NCBI RefSeq assembly: GCF_900168115.1
Contig: NZ_FUZC01000003.1
Span: 248,001 to 312,000 of the forward strand
Source of the DNA: Salegentibacter salinarum
GTDB lineage: Bacteria > Bacteroidota > Bacteroidia > Flavobacteriales > Flavobacteriaceae
Direction of reading: 5' to 3'
Length of the DNA stretch: 64,000 nt
The position numbers were made by a program, and so were the translations under genes. Shown piece by piece: positions 18,664-27,823 of this stretch. The notes beneath the pieces were generated by a model. The model was not told the origin of the DNA. It searched no databases and saw nothing but the letters and a program-made list of their open reading frames with translations. How positions within the stretch are numbered: the stretch's first letter is position 1; each line of letters opens with the position of its first letter.

Positions 18664-21651
18664 TTAAAGAGAAACATTTAATCCTACGGAAAAGGTTCTA
18701 ACCACAGGGTAATTATTTGTCCAGTTTCCGCTTCCGCGAGGATCTTGATTACTTTCAGGATCCCATCCAATCCAATCTGTAAATGTATAAAGGTTTCTTC
18801 CGGCAACGTAAATCATAAAATTACTTACTCCATAATTTTCAATAATATCTGCAGGTAATCTATAGCTTAATCTCGCATCTTTAATTCTTACAAAGCTGGC
18901 ATCTCGAGGAAAACCATAGCCGCGTGGATTACGATACCCCATAGAGGCAAATTCATTGGAAGGGTTTTCGGGTGTCCAGTAACCTACATCAATAGGAGTA
19001 TTTCTTCTTCCGCCTTCATCAGCAAAGTGGATATCACTATTATTTTTTAGAACTCCCTGAATAGTTTGTACAAAAATGCTGAAATCAAAGTTCTTATAAC
19101 TTAGCCGGTTTGTTAAACCACCTGTCCATGATGGGAGACCGGTTCCAAGATATTTCCTATCATTTTCAGGGTCTATAACACCGTCTCCATTTAGGTCTGC
19201 AAATTTTAAATCCCCGGGCCGGGCACTCGGGTCCCAGTTTGAAGGATCTTCGCCTTCCTGCCAAACTCCTACCATCTCGTAGTCATAAACAGCCCAGAGA
19301 GGTTTACCAATAAACCAACGGTTTCCAAGGTCATCTTCACCATCACCGTAGATATCTAAAAGTTCATTTTTGAAGGTTGAAAAGTTGAGGTCCATTTCCC
19401 ATCTAAAATTATCATTCCGAATTGGAACAGTGTTCAGAGTTACTTCCAAACCAGTGTTTTGCATTTCTCCCAGGTTATCCCATACAGAATTAGACCCGGT
19501 AATACTAGGTAAACTTCTTTGAATCAAAATATCTCGTGTTCTACTTCTATAAGCTTCAATGGTACCTCCCAACCTATTTTCGAAAAAGCCAAAATCAATA
19601 CCAAAGTTTGCAGAGGTGGTAGTTTCCCAGTTTAGATTAGTGTTACCCATACCGCCGAGATAAGTCCCGACCTGCGCTGAACCACCAAATGGGTACAAGG
19701 TGGTGCTGGCAGTTGTTTGGGTTTGACCTACTCCCACTGCCTGGTTTCCAGTTTCCCCGTAGGAAAAACGTAATTTAAGTTGATTTATATTATCAGAGTC
19801 CTGAAGAAAGTCTTCCCTATGAACGTTCCAACCTAAAGCCATGGATGGGAATATTCCATATTTATCGGTATCGGCACCAAAGGCTGAGAAACCATCACGA
19901 CGCGCTGTAAGGGTTAACAAATATTTACTGTCGTAATTATAGTTTATTCGTCCCATTTGAGAAAGTAGAGTAGATTTCCAGCTGTTGGATGATCCACCAA
20001 TATTTTCCCCTGCGCCAATATTATAATAGGAAAGCGCATCATTTATAAAACCGGAGGAATTGGAACTGGAAGTGAAATATTCATTTTCCTGAGCACTATA
20101 CAAAGCTGTGAAATCTAAATTATGTTTCCCGAAACTTTTTGTGTAAGAAAGAATATTTTCAATAACCCAGTTGTTTTCTTCAGAATTAGTTAGGTTGGCC
20201 GTTCCTCCTTGTGTGTTATTTGCAGCCCTACCTGAATAGAATCGATAAGTATATGGGTTGTGTGCATACGAAGCATTGAATCTATATGAAAGACCTTCTA
20301 TAAAGCCTGGAGTCAATTCTGCAAATGCATTTCCGGAGAAATTATTATCCCTTTCCATTCTATCCGTATTTAACGGTAGTAATGGGTTAGCGAATAATTG
20401 TTCCGGTTCCATTGGGAAAATAATCATATTTCCTTCGTCATCATAAGGCACAGAGTAAGGGCTCATAGCAGCAGCTTCTAATAGATTAGCTCTTCCACCA
20501 TTAAAATTGTTGTTTGCAAAGAATGCGTTTACACCAACTTTTAGATAATCGGTTACATCAAGATCCAGATTAGTTCTAAAAGTTACTTTTTGATAATCAT
20601 ACCCTTGAATTACCCCTTTTTGATCCAGGAACCCTCCAGATAAATAATAACTGGCATTTTCGCTTCCTCCGTTTATACTTAAATTGTGTTCCTGAATTAC
20701 CCCTGTTCTGGTAACTTCGTCAATCCAGTCGGTAGTACGACCGGCTTCATAATTTTCAACTTCTCTGAAGTTAGGAAGGATTCTGTTTTGCTCCAACCCC
20801 ATTGCATTCATATAGTCCGCATATTTCTGAACGTATGCATCCGGGCCTCTTGGTTCGAAAATATTAGCAATTTCTTCAACACCTCCATATACGGTATAAT
20901 TTATAGTTGGTTTTCCAAGTTTTCCTTCTTTAGTGGTAATAAGAATAACACCATTTGAACCACGTGTACCATATATAGCTACAGCTGAAGCATCTTTTAA
21001 CACCTCAATAGATTTAATGTCCCGTGTGTTAATATCATTCAATGTTCCAAAAAATGGAGAACCATCAAGAACGATAAAAGGGCTATTATTAGCATTTATG
21101 GAGTTCACACCTCTTACCTGTATAGAGCCAGTACTTCCAGGTACAGATGAGCCTTCTGTAATATTCAAGCCTGCAGTAGTACCCTGGATAGCCTGGGTGA
21201 CATTTGTTACTGGAAGATTTTCCAATCTTTCCTGGGGTACTGAAGAAACAGAACCGGTAACATCCGATCTTTTCTGAGTACCATAACCTACTACCACTAC
21301 TTCATCTAATTGTCCAAGATCTTCTTCAAGAACAACGTTATTAATAGCTTCCTGGTCATTTACTGGTATTTCTTTGGTCTCAAAACCAATATAGGAAAAT
21401 ACCAGGATCGCATCTGGTCCCGAAACCTCAATTTCGTAATTTCCATCAAAATCAGTCACAACACCATTATTGGTGTTTTTTTCCATCACTGTTACACCCG
21501 GTACAGGCAAATTGTCTGCTGCACTTGTAACAGTACCTGTAATAATTTCTTGAACTTTTTTATTGTTTTCTGCATTTTTAAAAGGTAATGCCTGAAAAGA
21601 AAAAAGTAAAGCAACGCATAAGATTGCATTGTGTAAATTTTTCACATTCAT
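18664..21651 (-). CDS. SusC-like TonB-dependent transporter (SusC2)
   Basis: This 995-residue SusC protein has a signal peptide and a carboxypeptidase-like N-domain (TVTSAADNLPVPGVTV). The signature LDEVVVVGYGTQKRSDVTGSVSSV and plug motifs (FIVLDGSPFFG, IEVLKDASAVAIYG, GTRGSNGVILITTKEG) precede the barrel. The last strand is VVRTFSVGLNVSL. The EKNTNNGVVTDFDGNYEI stretch is shared exactly with SusC1, while the barrels differ, so the substrates probably differ too. It faces a 900-bp intergenic region with the divergent GH43 operon. It carries the AAACGATTTCG site 30 bp upstream of the start. It should import oligosaccharides generated by the region B enzymes. Confidence 0.95.
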   Translation of the reverse strand: MNVKNLHNAILCVALLFSFQALPFKNAENNKKVQEIITGTVTSAADNLPVPGVTVMEKNTNNGVVTDFDGNYEIEVSGPDAILVFSYIGFETKEIPVNDQEAINNVVLEEDLGQLDEVVVVGYGTQKRSDVTGSVSSVPQERLENLPVTNVTQAIQGTTAGLNITEGSSVPGSTGSIQVRGVNSINANNSPFIVLDGSPFFGTLNDINTRDIKSIEVLKDASAVAIYGTRGSNGVILITTKEGKLGKPTINYTVYGGVEEIANIFEPRGPDAYVQKYADYMNAMGLEQNRILPNFREVENYEAGRTTDWIDEVTRTGVIQEHNLSINGGSENASYYLSGGFLDQKGVIQGYDYQKVTFRTNLDLDVTDYLKVGVNAFFANNNFNGGRANLLEAAAMSPYSVPYDDEGNMIIFPMEPEQLFANPLLPLNTDRMERDNNFSGNAFAELTPGFIEGLSYRFNASYAHNPYTYRFYSGRAANNTQGGTANLTNSEENNWVIENILSYTKSFGKHNLDFTALYSAQENEYFTSSSNSSGFINDALSYYNIGAGENIGGSSNSWKSTLLSQMGRINYNYDSKYLLTLTARRDGFSAFGADTDKYGIFPSMALGWNVHREDFLQDSDNINQLKLRFSYGETGNQAVGVGQTQTTASTTLYPFGGSAQVGTYLGGMGNTNLNWETTTSANFGIDFGFFENRLGGTIEAYRSRTRDILIQRSLPSITGSNSVWDNLGEMQNTGLEVTLNTVPIRNDNFRWEMDLNFSTFKNELLDIYGDGEDDLGNRWFIGKPLWAVYDYEMVGVWQEGEDPSNWDPSARPGDLKFADLNGDGVIDPENDRKYLGTGLPSWTGGLTNRLSYKNFDFSIFVQTIQGVLKNNSDIHFADEGGRRNTPIDVGYWTPENPSNEFASMGYRNPRGYGFPRDASFVRIKDARLSYRLPADIIENYGVSNFMIYVAGRNLYTFTDWIGWDPESNQDPRGSGNWTNNYPVVRTFSVGLNVSL

Positions 21652-22551
21652 AATAGTTTTTTGGTTTAGATAATTAACTCAAACGATTTCGAATAACTTA
21701 ATGTAAACATAAAGATCTTTTTTAAATGTGCAAAGTACGTTTATTAAAGTGTCAAAAATTTAACAAAAAAAAGGTTAAAATATGGTTTATATTTCCATAG
21801 TAAATTATCTTAATCCTATTGATTCCATAGGCTTGTAATCGATTGAAATCAAAAAGTTAAATTACTGTTAAATTAAAAATATAGAGGTGAAAAACTCAAA
21901 CAGAGTAAAATTTGGTGGAAATCAATTAGAGTGAGTAATTACTAGTATTTTCCAATTTAAAATTTATTTTTATTGAATTTATTGCTTTGGGTAATTACCC
22001 TCCTGGGATTATAAATAAAGAGAAATAAGACTAAACTTATTATTAAGTCAAAGGTTTTTTATATGTAATAAATTGATTATTAGTTTTTTAATTTCAGATA
22101 ATTAAGATGTTGGTTTTTTTGTTAATATAGTTTTTGATGTTTGCGACGTTTTATAACGCAAATTTTTACTTTTATTTTATTCCTGAAAATGAGTGGTTCT
22201 ATGGATAAATCTCATTTTACATAAAGGAAGTTATTAAACGTAGGATAAACATTTATTTTTTATATTAGCCGCAATACTATAAGATTATTAATGAATTTAA
22301 GAACCGTATTGTACTTTGGTTAACAAATAATTAAATTTCGAAGTAAACCTAAATATCTCTATGTAAATATGTTACAAAAAAATATTTTACCTCTTTTTTT
22401 AGATTAAAAAATCGTCATAGGATTTAACTTATATAGACTGAAGTACGAGACCAGTTTGATTAAAACCTATGTCCATATAAATATAGGTTTACTGAGTTAT
22501 CTCTTTGAAAATTTTTCCTTCAAAAAGGAAGGAAATATAAAATATAAGAAA
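21652..22551. other. 900-bp AT-rich divergent intergenic region
   Basis: No credible coding frame, tRNA or IS remnant is visible. The region holds AAACGATTTCG (21681-21691), TTGTAATCGATTG with the palindromic core AATCGATT (around 21834-21846), and an inverted repeat TTTGCG/CGCAAA (22140-22162) with CGTT/AACG nested inside it. It must contain the promoters for susC2 and for the GH43 operon. Its length is unusual for this compact locus, and a small RNA or long leader is possible but not demonstrated. Confidence 0.5.
22140..22162. promoter_or_regulatory. Inverted repeat TTTGCG-N11-CGCAAA
   Basis: The six-base arms TTTGCG and CGCAAA flank an 11-base spacer, and the inner bases CGTT/AACG form an alternative dyad. 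It lies about 390 bp before the GH43 start. It may be an operator for an unknown regulator; nothing else supports it. Confidence 0.3.
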
Positions 22552-23685
22552 ATGGAAAGAAAAGTAATATTTCTAGTGTTTTTGGTTAACAGTCTTAGTA
22601 TTACCGCCCAGGAGACTACCTATCCCTATGATGCTTTTTATCCCGGGACGATTTGGGAAGATTCTGGAGAAAACCATATTAATGCCCACGGGGGTGGAAT
22701 TATGTTTAAAGGGGACACCTATTATTGGTATGGAGAGCATAAAGGAAAAAGTAGTAAAGCGAGAGTTGGAATAAATGTTTATAGCTCTAAAGACCTTTAT
22801 AACTGGAAAAAAGAAGGAGTGGCTCTTGCTGTAGAAGACGATCCTGATTCCGAGATTACAGGCGGAAGTGTTATGGAAAGACCTAAGGTAGTTTATAATG
22901 AAAAAACAGGAAAATATGTAATGTGGTTTCATTTAGAGTTAAAAGGGCAGGGCTATGCCGCTGCAAGAACGGGTTTGGCTGTTAGTGATAATCCAACCGG
23001 TCCTTTCGAGTATTTAAAATCTTTTAGACCCAATGCAGGGGTATGGCCTAAAAATTTTAAGGAAGAATGGAAAGAAACGCCTGAGGACGGTGATGCTGAA
23101 GAATGGTGGACGGATGAATGGTACAAAGCTTTAAATGATGGAATGTTTGTAAGGCGGGATTTTGAAGATGGTCAAATGGCCCGCGATATGACTGTTTTTG
23201 TTGATGACGATGGAACGGCTTATCACATCCATTCTTCAGAGGAAAATCAAACTCTACATATTTCAGAATTAACTGATGATTATTTAGGCTTTACCGATAA
23301 TTGGGTGAGAGTAAAACCTGGCGGGCAAAACGAAGCACCAACTATATTTAAGCACAAAGAGCATTATTATATGATTACCTCCGGTCTTACAGGCTGGGAA
23401 CCTAATAAAGCCCGTTCTTTTAAAGCAGAATCGGTTATGGGACCCTGGAAAGGCCTTGGAAATCCCGCAAAAGGAGAAGAGGCTAATGTGACTTTTAGGT
23501 CGCAAAGTACTTTTGTTTTACCGGTACAGGGAAAAGAAAACGCCTATATCTTTATGGCGGATAGATGGAAACCCGATAATCATATTGATGGTCGTTATAT
23601 CTGGCTTCCTATAGAATTTAAAAATGATAAACCTATTATAGAATGGCATGACCAGTGGGATTTGTCTTTTTTTAATGAAGAATAA
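22552..23685 (+). CDS. GH43 enzyme, exo-beta-1,3-galactanase-like
   Basis: This is a 378-residue secreted protein. A TTG 96 bp upstream extends the frame, but MERKVIFLVFLVNSLSITAQ from the ATG at 22552 is a clean signal peptide with a purine-rich stretch before it. The opening NAHGGGIMFKGDTYYWYGEHKG matches the GH43_24-type exo-1,3-galactanase group. That group lacks the usual catalytic-base Asp, which is also not seen here. Other family strings are SSKDLYNWKKEG, VMERPKVVYN, ARDMTVFVDDDGTAY and NEAPTIFKH. It is the first gene of a five-gene plus-strand run. The probable role is trimming the beta-1,3-galactan backbone of type II arabinogalactan, though subfamily assignment is by motif memory only. 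Confidence 0.75.
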   Translation: MERKVIFLVFLVNSLSITAQETTYPYDAFYPGTIWEDSGENHINAHGGGIMFKGDTYYWYGEHKGKSSKARVGINVYSSKDLYNWKKEGVALAVEDDPDSEITGGSVMERPKVVYNEKTGKYVMWFHLELKGQGYAAARTGLAVSDNPTGPFEYLKSFRPNAGVWPKNFKEEWKETPEDGDAEEWWTDEWYKALNDGMFVRRDFEDGQMARDMTVFVDDDGTAYHIHSSEENQTLHISELTDDYLGFTDNWVRVKPGGQNEAPTIFKHKEHYYMITSGLTGWEPNKARSFKAESVMGPWKGLGNPAKGEEANVTFRSQSTFVLPVQGKENAYIFMADRWKPDNHIDGRYIWLPIEFKNDKPIIEWHDQWDLSFFNEE

Positions 23686-23718
23686 TGACCAAACTATTAA
23701 CCAATTTTAAATTTTAAA

Positions 23719-25893
23719 ATGAAAAAAAAATATTCTGTATTCCAGTACTTCCTGCTATCGGTATTAAGTCTTTTGTTATATGCCTGTGAAAACACTGAAA
23801 AAAGTGAGTATAATAAAAATGAAAATGTAGCCTACCTATTTACATATTTTACCGGTAATGGTGAAGGCGAAGAGGCCGTTCGTTATGCGCTTAGTGAAGA
23901 CGGCTATAACTACTATGCCCTTAACAATAATGAGCCTATAATTAGTTCTGAAGAAATCAGCAATACCGGTGGTGTTCGTGACCCACATATATTAAGAGGT
24001 GCCAATAGAAGCTTTAGAATGGTGGTGACCGATTTGTTGACTCAGAACGGTTGGAGTAATACTGAAATGGTATTGTTAAAATCTGATAATTTAATCGATT
24101 GGACTTCTACGGTCATTAATATCCCGGATACTTTTGAGGAATTTTCAGATGTTAGCAGGGTGTGGGCACCGCAAACTTTTTACGATGAGGAAAAAGAAAA
24201 ATATATGGTTTATTTTTCCATGTTACAGCCTGATAGTTATGACAAGATTTACTATGCCTACGCCAATGAAGATTTTACTGAACTCGAGACGACTCCTAAA
24301 CAATTATTTTACAATCCTAAAGAAATGGCCAGTATAGATGGTGACATCATTAAAAAGGACGGTAAATTCCATCTTTTCTATAAAACTGAGGGAGATGAAG
24401 ATAAAGGGATAAAAGTAGCGATTTCAGATAGTTTGACCGGCGGCTACGAGCCTATGGAAGGTAATGTAGACCAAACCGACCAGGCGGTAGAAGGTAGCGG
24501 GGTTTTTAAACTCATAGATTCAGATAAATATATTTTAATGTATGATGTTTATATGGATGGTCGATATGAATTTGCTGAAAGTAACGATCTGAAAAATTTT
24601 GAGTTGGTAAGCGAAGATATTTCTATGAATTTTCACCCGCGTCACGGTACAGTATTGCCAATTACAGAAGAAGAAGTAAATCAACTCCTGGAGGCATTTC
24701 CTTCAGATGATTTTCCGGTAATTACCGGGAGTAATTCTTCAGCAGTAAAGCAGAAAAATATAATAATAGACGAGGCTGAAAAGTCTATCTACTTACCTGT
24801 TAAAAATGGAACCGATCTTAGCAGTTTTAATCCTGAATTAGGAACTTTTCCCAGTATTGAAATCACGAATCCTGAAGCTAAAAACTTCGAAAACGGTGTA
24901 CAGGAATACACTGTGAAATTAGCCAATGGTGAAGAGAAAATTTATAAAGTTCAGGTAGAAATAGCTAATAATCCTGTTGTTGAAGGTTATTACGCCGATC
25001 CTGAAATTATATATTCAGAAAGGGAAGAAAAGTATTACCTGTATCCAACCAGCGATGGCTTTCACGGATGGTCAGGCACTTATTTTGAAACTTTTTCTTC
25101 AGAAGATTTAATCAATTGGAAAAATGAGGGTACAATTTTAGACCTTAAAAAAGATGTGGACTGGGCAGATAGAAATGCCTGGGCTCCTTGCGCTATTGAA
25201 AAGGAAATAGATGGAGAATACAAGTATTTCTATTACTTCACAGCCGCCCAAAAAATTGGGGTAGCGGTTGCAGATCAACCTGAAGGGCCTTTTGAAGATA
25301 TCGGGGAGCCTTTAATTTCAGAAAAACCGGAAGGGGTAAAAGGTGGTCAGGTCATCGACCCTGATGTTTTTACCGATCCCGAAAGCGGAAAAAGCTATTT
25401 GTATTGGGGTAACGGATTTATGGCGGTTGCCGAATTAAATGAAGATATGACTTCTCTAAAGGAAGGAACTGAAAAAGTTATTACTCCCGATAATACGTTT
25501 AGGGAAGGTGCTGAGGTGTTTTTTAGAGATGGTAAATACTACTTTCTATGGTCAGAAAACGATACTAGAAGTCCGGATTACCGGGTAAGATATGCTACTT
25601 CTACCTCGCCAACTGGTCCACTTGAAATTCCTGAAGAAAATATGGTAATTGAAAAAGATGAAGAAAACGAAATTTATGGTACAGGCCATAATTCGGTTAT
25701 CCAGGTGCCGGGAAAAGATGAATGGTATATCGTTTATCATCGCTTCACCCGCCCCAAAGGTATCGATATGGGACGGGAAGCCGGATTTCATCGCGAAGTT
25801 GCCATTGATAAATTGGAGTTTGATGAGGACGGTACTATTAAGAAGGTGAAGCCGACGGTTAAAGGGATAGAATCCTTAAAAACTTCGGAGTAA
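23719..25893 (+). CDS. Tandem GH43-GH43 lipoprotein
   Basis: This 724-residue lipoprotein (LLLYAC, Cys23) contains two GH43 propellers. Domain 1 (~36-330) has base Asp88 in VRDPHIL, SIDGDII and VEGSGVF. A linker with a small beta domain spans ~340-415. Domain 2 (~418-715) has YYADPE at ~425, DPDVF at ~548 and FREGAEV at ~596. Both carry the Asp, Asp, Glu set expected for activity. Domain 1 resembles the GH43 half of the esterase fusion at 30.3-32.2 kb (both begin with FTGNGE and YALS/YSYDGY). Two different linkages, such as arabinofuranosyl and galactosyl or xylosyl, may be handled by one surface or periplasmic protein. Its stop overlaps the next start by one base (TAATG). Confidence 0.85.
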   Translation: MKKKYSVFQYFLLSVLSLLLYACENTEKSEYNKNENVAYLFTYFTGNGEGEEAVRYALSEDGYNYYALNNNEPIISSEEISNTGGVRDPHILRGANRSFRMVVTDLLTQNGWSNTEMVLLKSDNLIDWTSTVINIPDTFEEFSDVSRVWAPQTFYDEEKEKYMVYFSMLQPDSYDKIYYAYANEDFTELETTPKQLFYNPKEMASIDGDIIKKDGKFHLFYKTEGDEDKGIKVAISDSLTGGYEPMEGNVDQTDQAVEGSGVFKLIDSDKYILMYDVYMDGRYEFAESNDLKNFELVSEDISMNFHPRHGTVLPITEEEVNQLLEAFPSDDFPVITGSNSSAVKQKNIIIDEAEKSIYLPVKNGTDLSSFNPELGTFPSIEITNPEAKNFENGVQEYTVKLANGEEKIYKVQVEIANNPVVEGYYADPEIIYSEREEKYYLYPTSDGFHGWSGTYFETFSSEDLINWKNEGTILDLKKDVDWADRNAWAPCAIEKEIDGEYKYFYYFTAAQKIGVAVADQPEGPFEDIGEPLISEKPEGVKGGQVIDPDVFTDPESGKSYLYWGNGFMAVAELNEDMTSLKEGTEKVITPDNTFREGAEVFFRDGKYYFLWSENDTRSPDYRVRYATSTSPTGPLEIPEENMVIEKDEENEIYGTGHNSVIQVPGKDEWYIVYHRFTRPKGIDMGREAGFHREVAIDKLEFDEDGTIKKVKPTVKGIESLKTSE

Positions 25894-27821
25894 TGAGGAA
25901 GTTTATAGCATCGGTTTTTGGGTTAGTGATTTTGTATTCCTGTTCCGATCAGGAAATGAAGAATGCGAACTTCAGTAATCCGGCAAATGATATTAAACTG
26001 GAGGTGAGCGTTAATGAAAATGGGGAATTAGTTTACATGGTTTCTTATAAGGATAAGGGCATTTTACAGGAATCGAAATTAGGCCTGTCCAGGGAAGATT
26101 CAGATTTCACAAAAAACCTTAAAATTATCGAGGTTTCAGATAAAGAAGAAGTTTCAGAGGATTATAAGCTTTTCCACGGAAAACAGTCAGAAATTAGTTA
26201 TACAGCAAATCAATATACTTTAAAAGTAGAAAATGGGGATCAGAAACAAATGGGGATCGATTTTCATTTAGGTGAGAATTCTCTTGGATTTCGCTATCGT
26301 TTTCCAGAGGGGGAATCGGGTGTCAAAATAATTAATGAGGAAAAAACCACTTTTAATTTTACTTCAGAAGCCCGGGGCTGGTTGCAACCTATGTCTAAAG
26401 CAAAAACCGGTTGGGCGGAAACCAATCCTTCTTATGAAGAGAATTATAAAATGAATATTCCTCTTAATACTAAGCCCGAAATTGGTGAGGGTTGGGTATA
26501 TCCGGCACTAATAAAGGAAGGAGAAACCTGGATTTTAATTTCTGAAACCGCGCCAAACCGAAATTTTAGTGCCAGTAGGTTAAAGTCTGAAGAGAATGCT
26601 TTAAAAGTTAGTTTTCCTCAAAAAGAAGAAGTTTTTCCGGGAGGTGAATTATTACCTAACGCGGAACTGCCCTTGGAAAGTCCGTGGCGTACTTTAGCCT
26701 TTGGCAACCTTGAAGATGTTGTTAGTAATACCATTGTTACTGATTTGGCGGAACCTACAAAACAAGAAGAAACCGATTATATTAAGCCAGGGCTATCTTC
26801 GTGGAGTTGGGCCTTGTTAAAAGATGAGTCGGTAAATTACTACACCACCAAAAAATTTATTGACTACGCTGCCGATATGAATTGGGCTTATTGCCTTATC
26901 GATGTTAATTGGGACGAAAATATTGGATGGGAGCGTATGCAAGAGTTGGTAGATTATGCCGACGAAAAATCGGTAAAATTACTGCTATGGTATAATTCTT
27001 CAGGTGATTGGAATAGTACACCTTATACTCCAAAAGGTAAATTACTCACAAAAGAAAGTCGGGAAAATCAATTCAAAAAATTAAAGGAGATTGGTGTTGC
27101 CGGTGTTAAGATCGACTTTTTTGGAGGAGATGGGCAATCGGTAGTTGATTATTATCACGACATACTTGAAGATGCCGCAAAATATAAGTTATTAGTTAAT
27201 TTTCACGGCGCTACCTTGCCAAGGGGATGGCATAGAACTTATCCAAACCTTATGACTGTTGAAGCAGTTAAAGGGCACGAATTCATCACTTTTGAACAGG
27301 AAAATGCAAATCGGGCTCCGGCCCACGCGGCAATATTGCCCTTTTCCCGAAATGTATACGACCCGATGGATTTCACTCCTATGGTTTTAGATACTATTCC
27401 GGATATCAACCGACTTAGTACCCCGGCATTTGAATTAGCATTACCCGTCCTTTTTACTTCAGGAATACAACATATTGCAGAAACTCCGGCCGGGATGGCA
27501 AAACAACCTGAGTTTGTTAGAGAATATTTGCGAGATATCCCGGTACAATGGGATGAAAGTAAACTAATTGAGGGTTATCCCGGGCAGGAAGTGATCATGG
27601 CTAGAAGAAAGGGTGAAACCTGGCATATAGTAGGAATAAACGGTGAAAATGAAAGCAAGGAATTTGAGATTTCATTTGATTTTATTGAGAATCTTGCATC
27701 AGCCTATTTAATTACTGATGCAAAAGAAGGTTTTACAAAACAAGAGATCGAAATAAATGAACCTATTGAAATTTTTGTTCAGCCATATGGCGGATTTGTA
27801 ATTAAAATTCAAAATAATTAA
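25893..27821 (+). CDS. GH97 glycosidase, retaining type (alpha-galactosidase or beta-L-arabinopyranosidase)
   Basis: This 642-residue lipoprotein (LYSCSDQ) has the three GH97 parts: N-terminal beta-sandwich (GWLQPMSKAKTGWAE, WVYPALI), TIM barrel (PGLSSWSWALLKDES) and C-terminal beta domain. Asp408 in GVKIDFFGGDGQ matches the nucleophile of retaining GH97 enzymes. Inverting SusB-like members use glutamates instead, so an alpha-galactosidase or beta-L-arabinopyranosidase is favoured over alpha-glucosidase. TVEAVKGHE carries the likely acid/base Glu. It is translationally coupled to the preceding GH43 gene and followed after 2 bp by the DUF2264 gene. It fits removal of terminal sugars from arabinogalactan-type side chains. 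Confidence 0.85.
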   Translation: MRKFIASVFGLVILYSCSDQEMKNANFSNPANDIKLEVSVNENGELVYMVSYKDKGILQESKLGLSREDSDFTKNLKIIEVSDKEEVSEDYKLFHGKQSEISYTANQYTLKVENGDQKQMGIDFHLGENSLGFRYRFPEGESGVKIINEEKTTFNFTSEARGWLQPMSKAKTGWAETNPSYEENYKMNIPLNTKPEIGEGWVYPALIKEGETWILISETAPNRNFSASRLKSEENALKVSFPQKEEVFPGGELLPNAELPLESPWRTLAFGNLEDVVSNTIVTDLAEPTKQEETDYIKPGLSSWSWALLKDESVNYYTTKKFIDYAADMNWAYCLIDVNWDENIGWERMQELVDYADEKSVKLLLWYNSSGDWNSTPYTPKGKLLTKESRENQFKKLKEIGVAGVKIDFFGGDGQSVVDYYHDILEDAAKYKLLVNFHGATLPRGWHRTYPNLMTVEAVKGHEFITFEQENANRAPAHAAILPFSRNVYDPMDFTPMVLDTIPDINRLSTPAFELALPVLFTSGIQHIAETPAGMAKQPEFVREYLRDIPVQWDESKLIEGYPGQEVIMARRKGETWHIVGINGENESKEFEISFDFIENLASAYLITDAKEGFTKQEIEINEPIEIFVQPYGGFVIKIQNN

Positions 27822-27823
27822 AT

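Noticed and set aside
22456-22551. TTG-extended start for the galactanase-like GH43
   Set aside because: The extension would bury the signal peptide 32 residues inside the protein.
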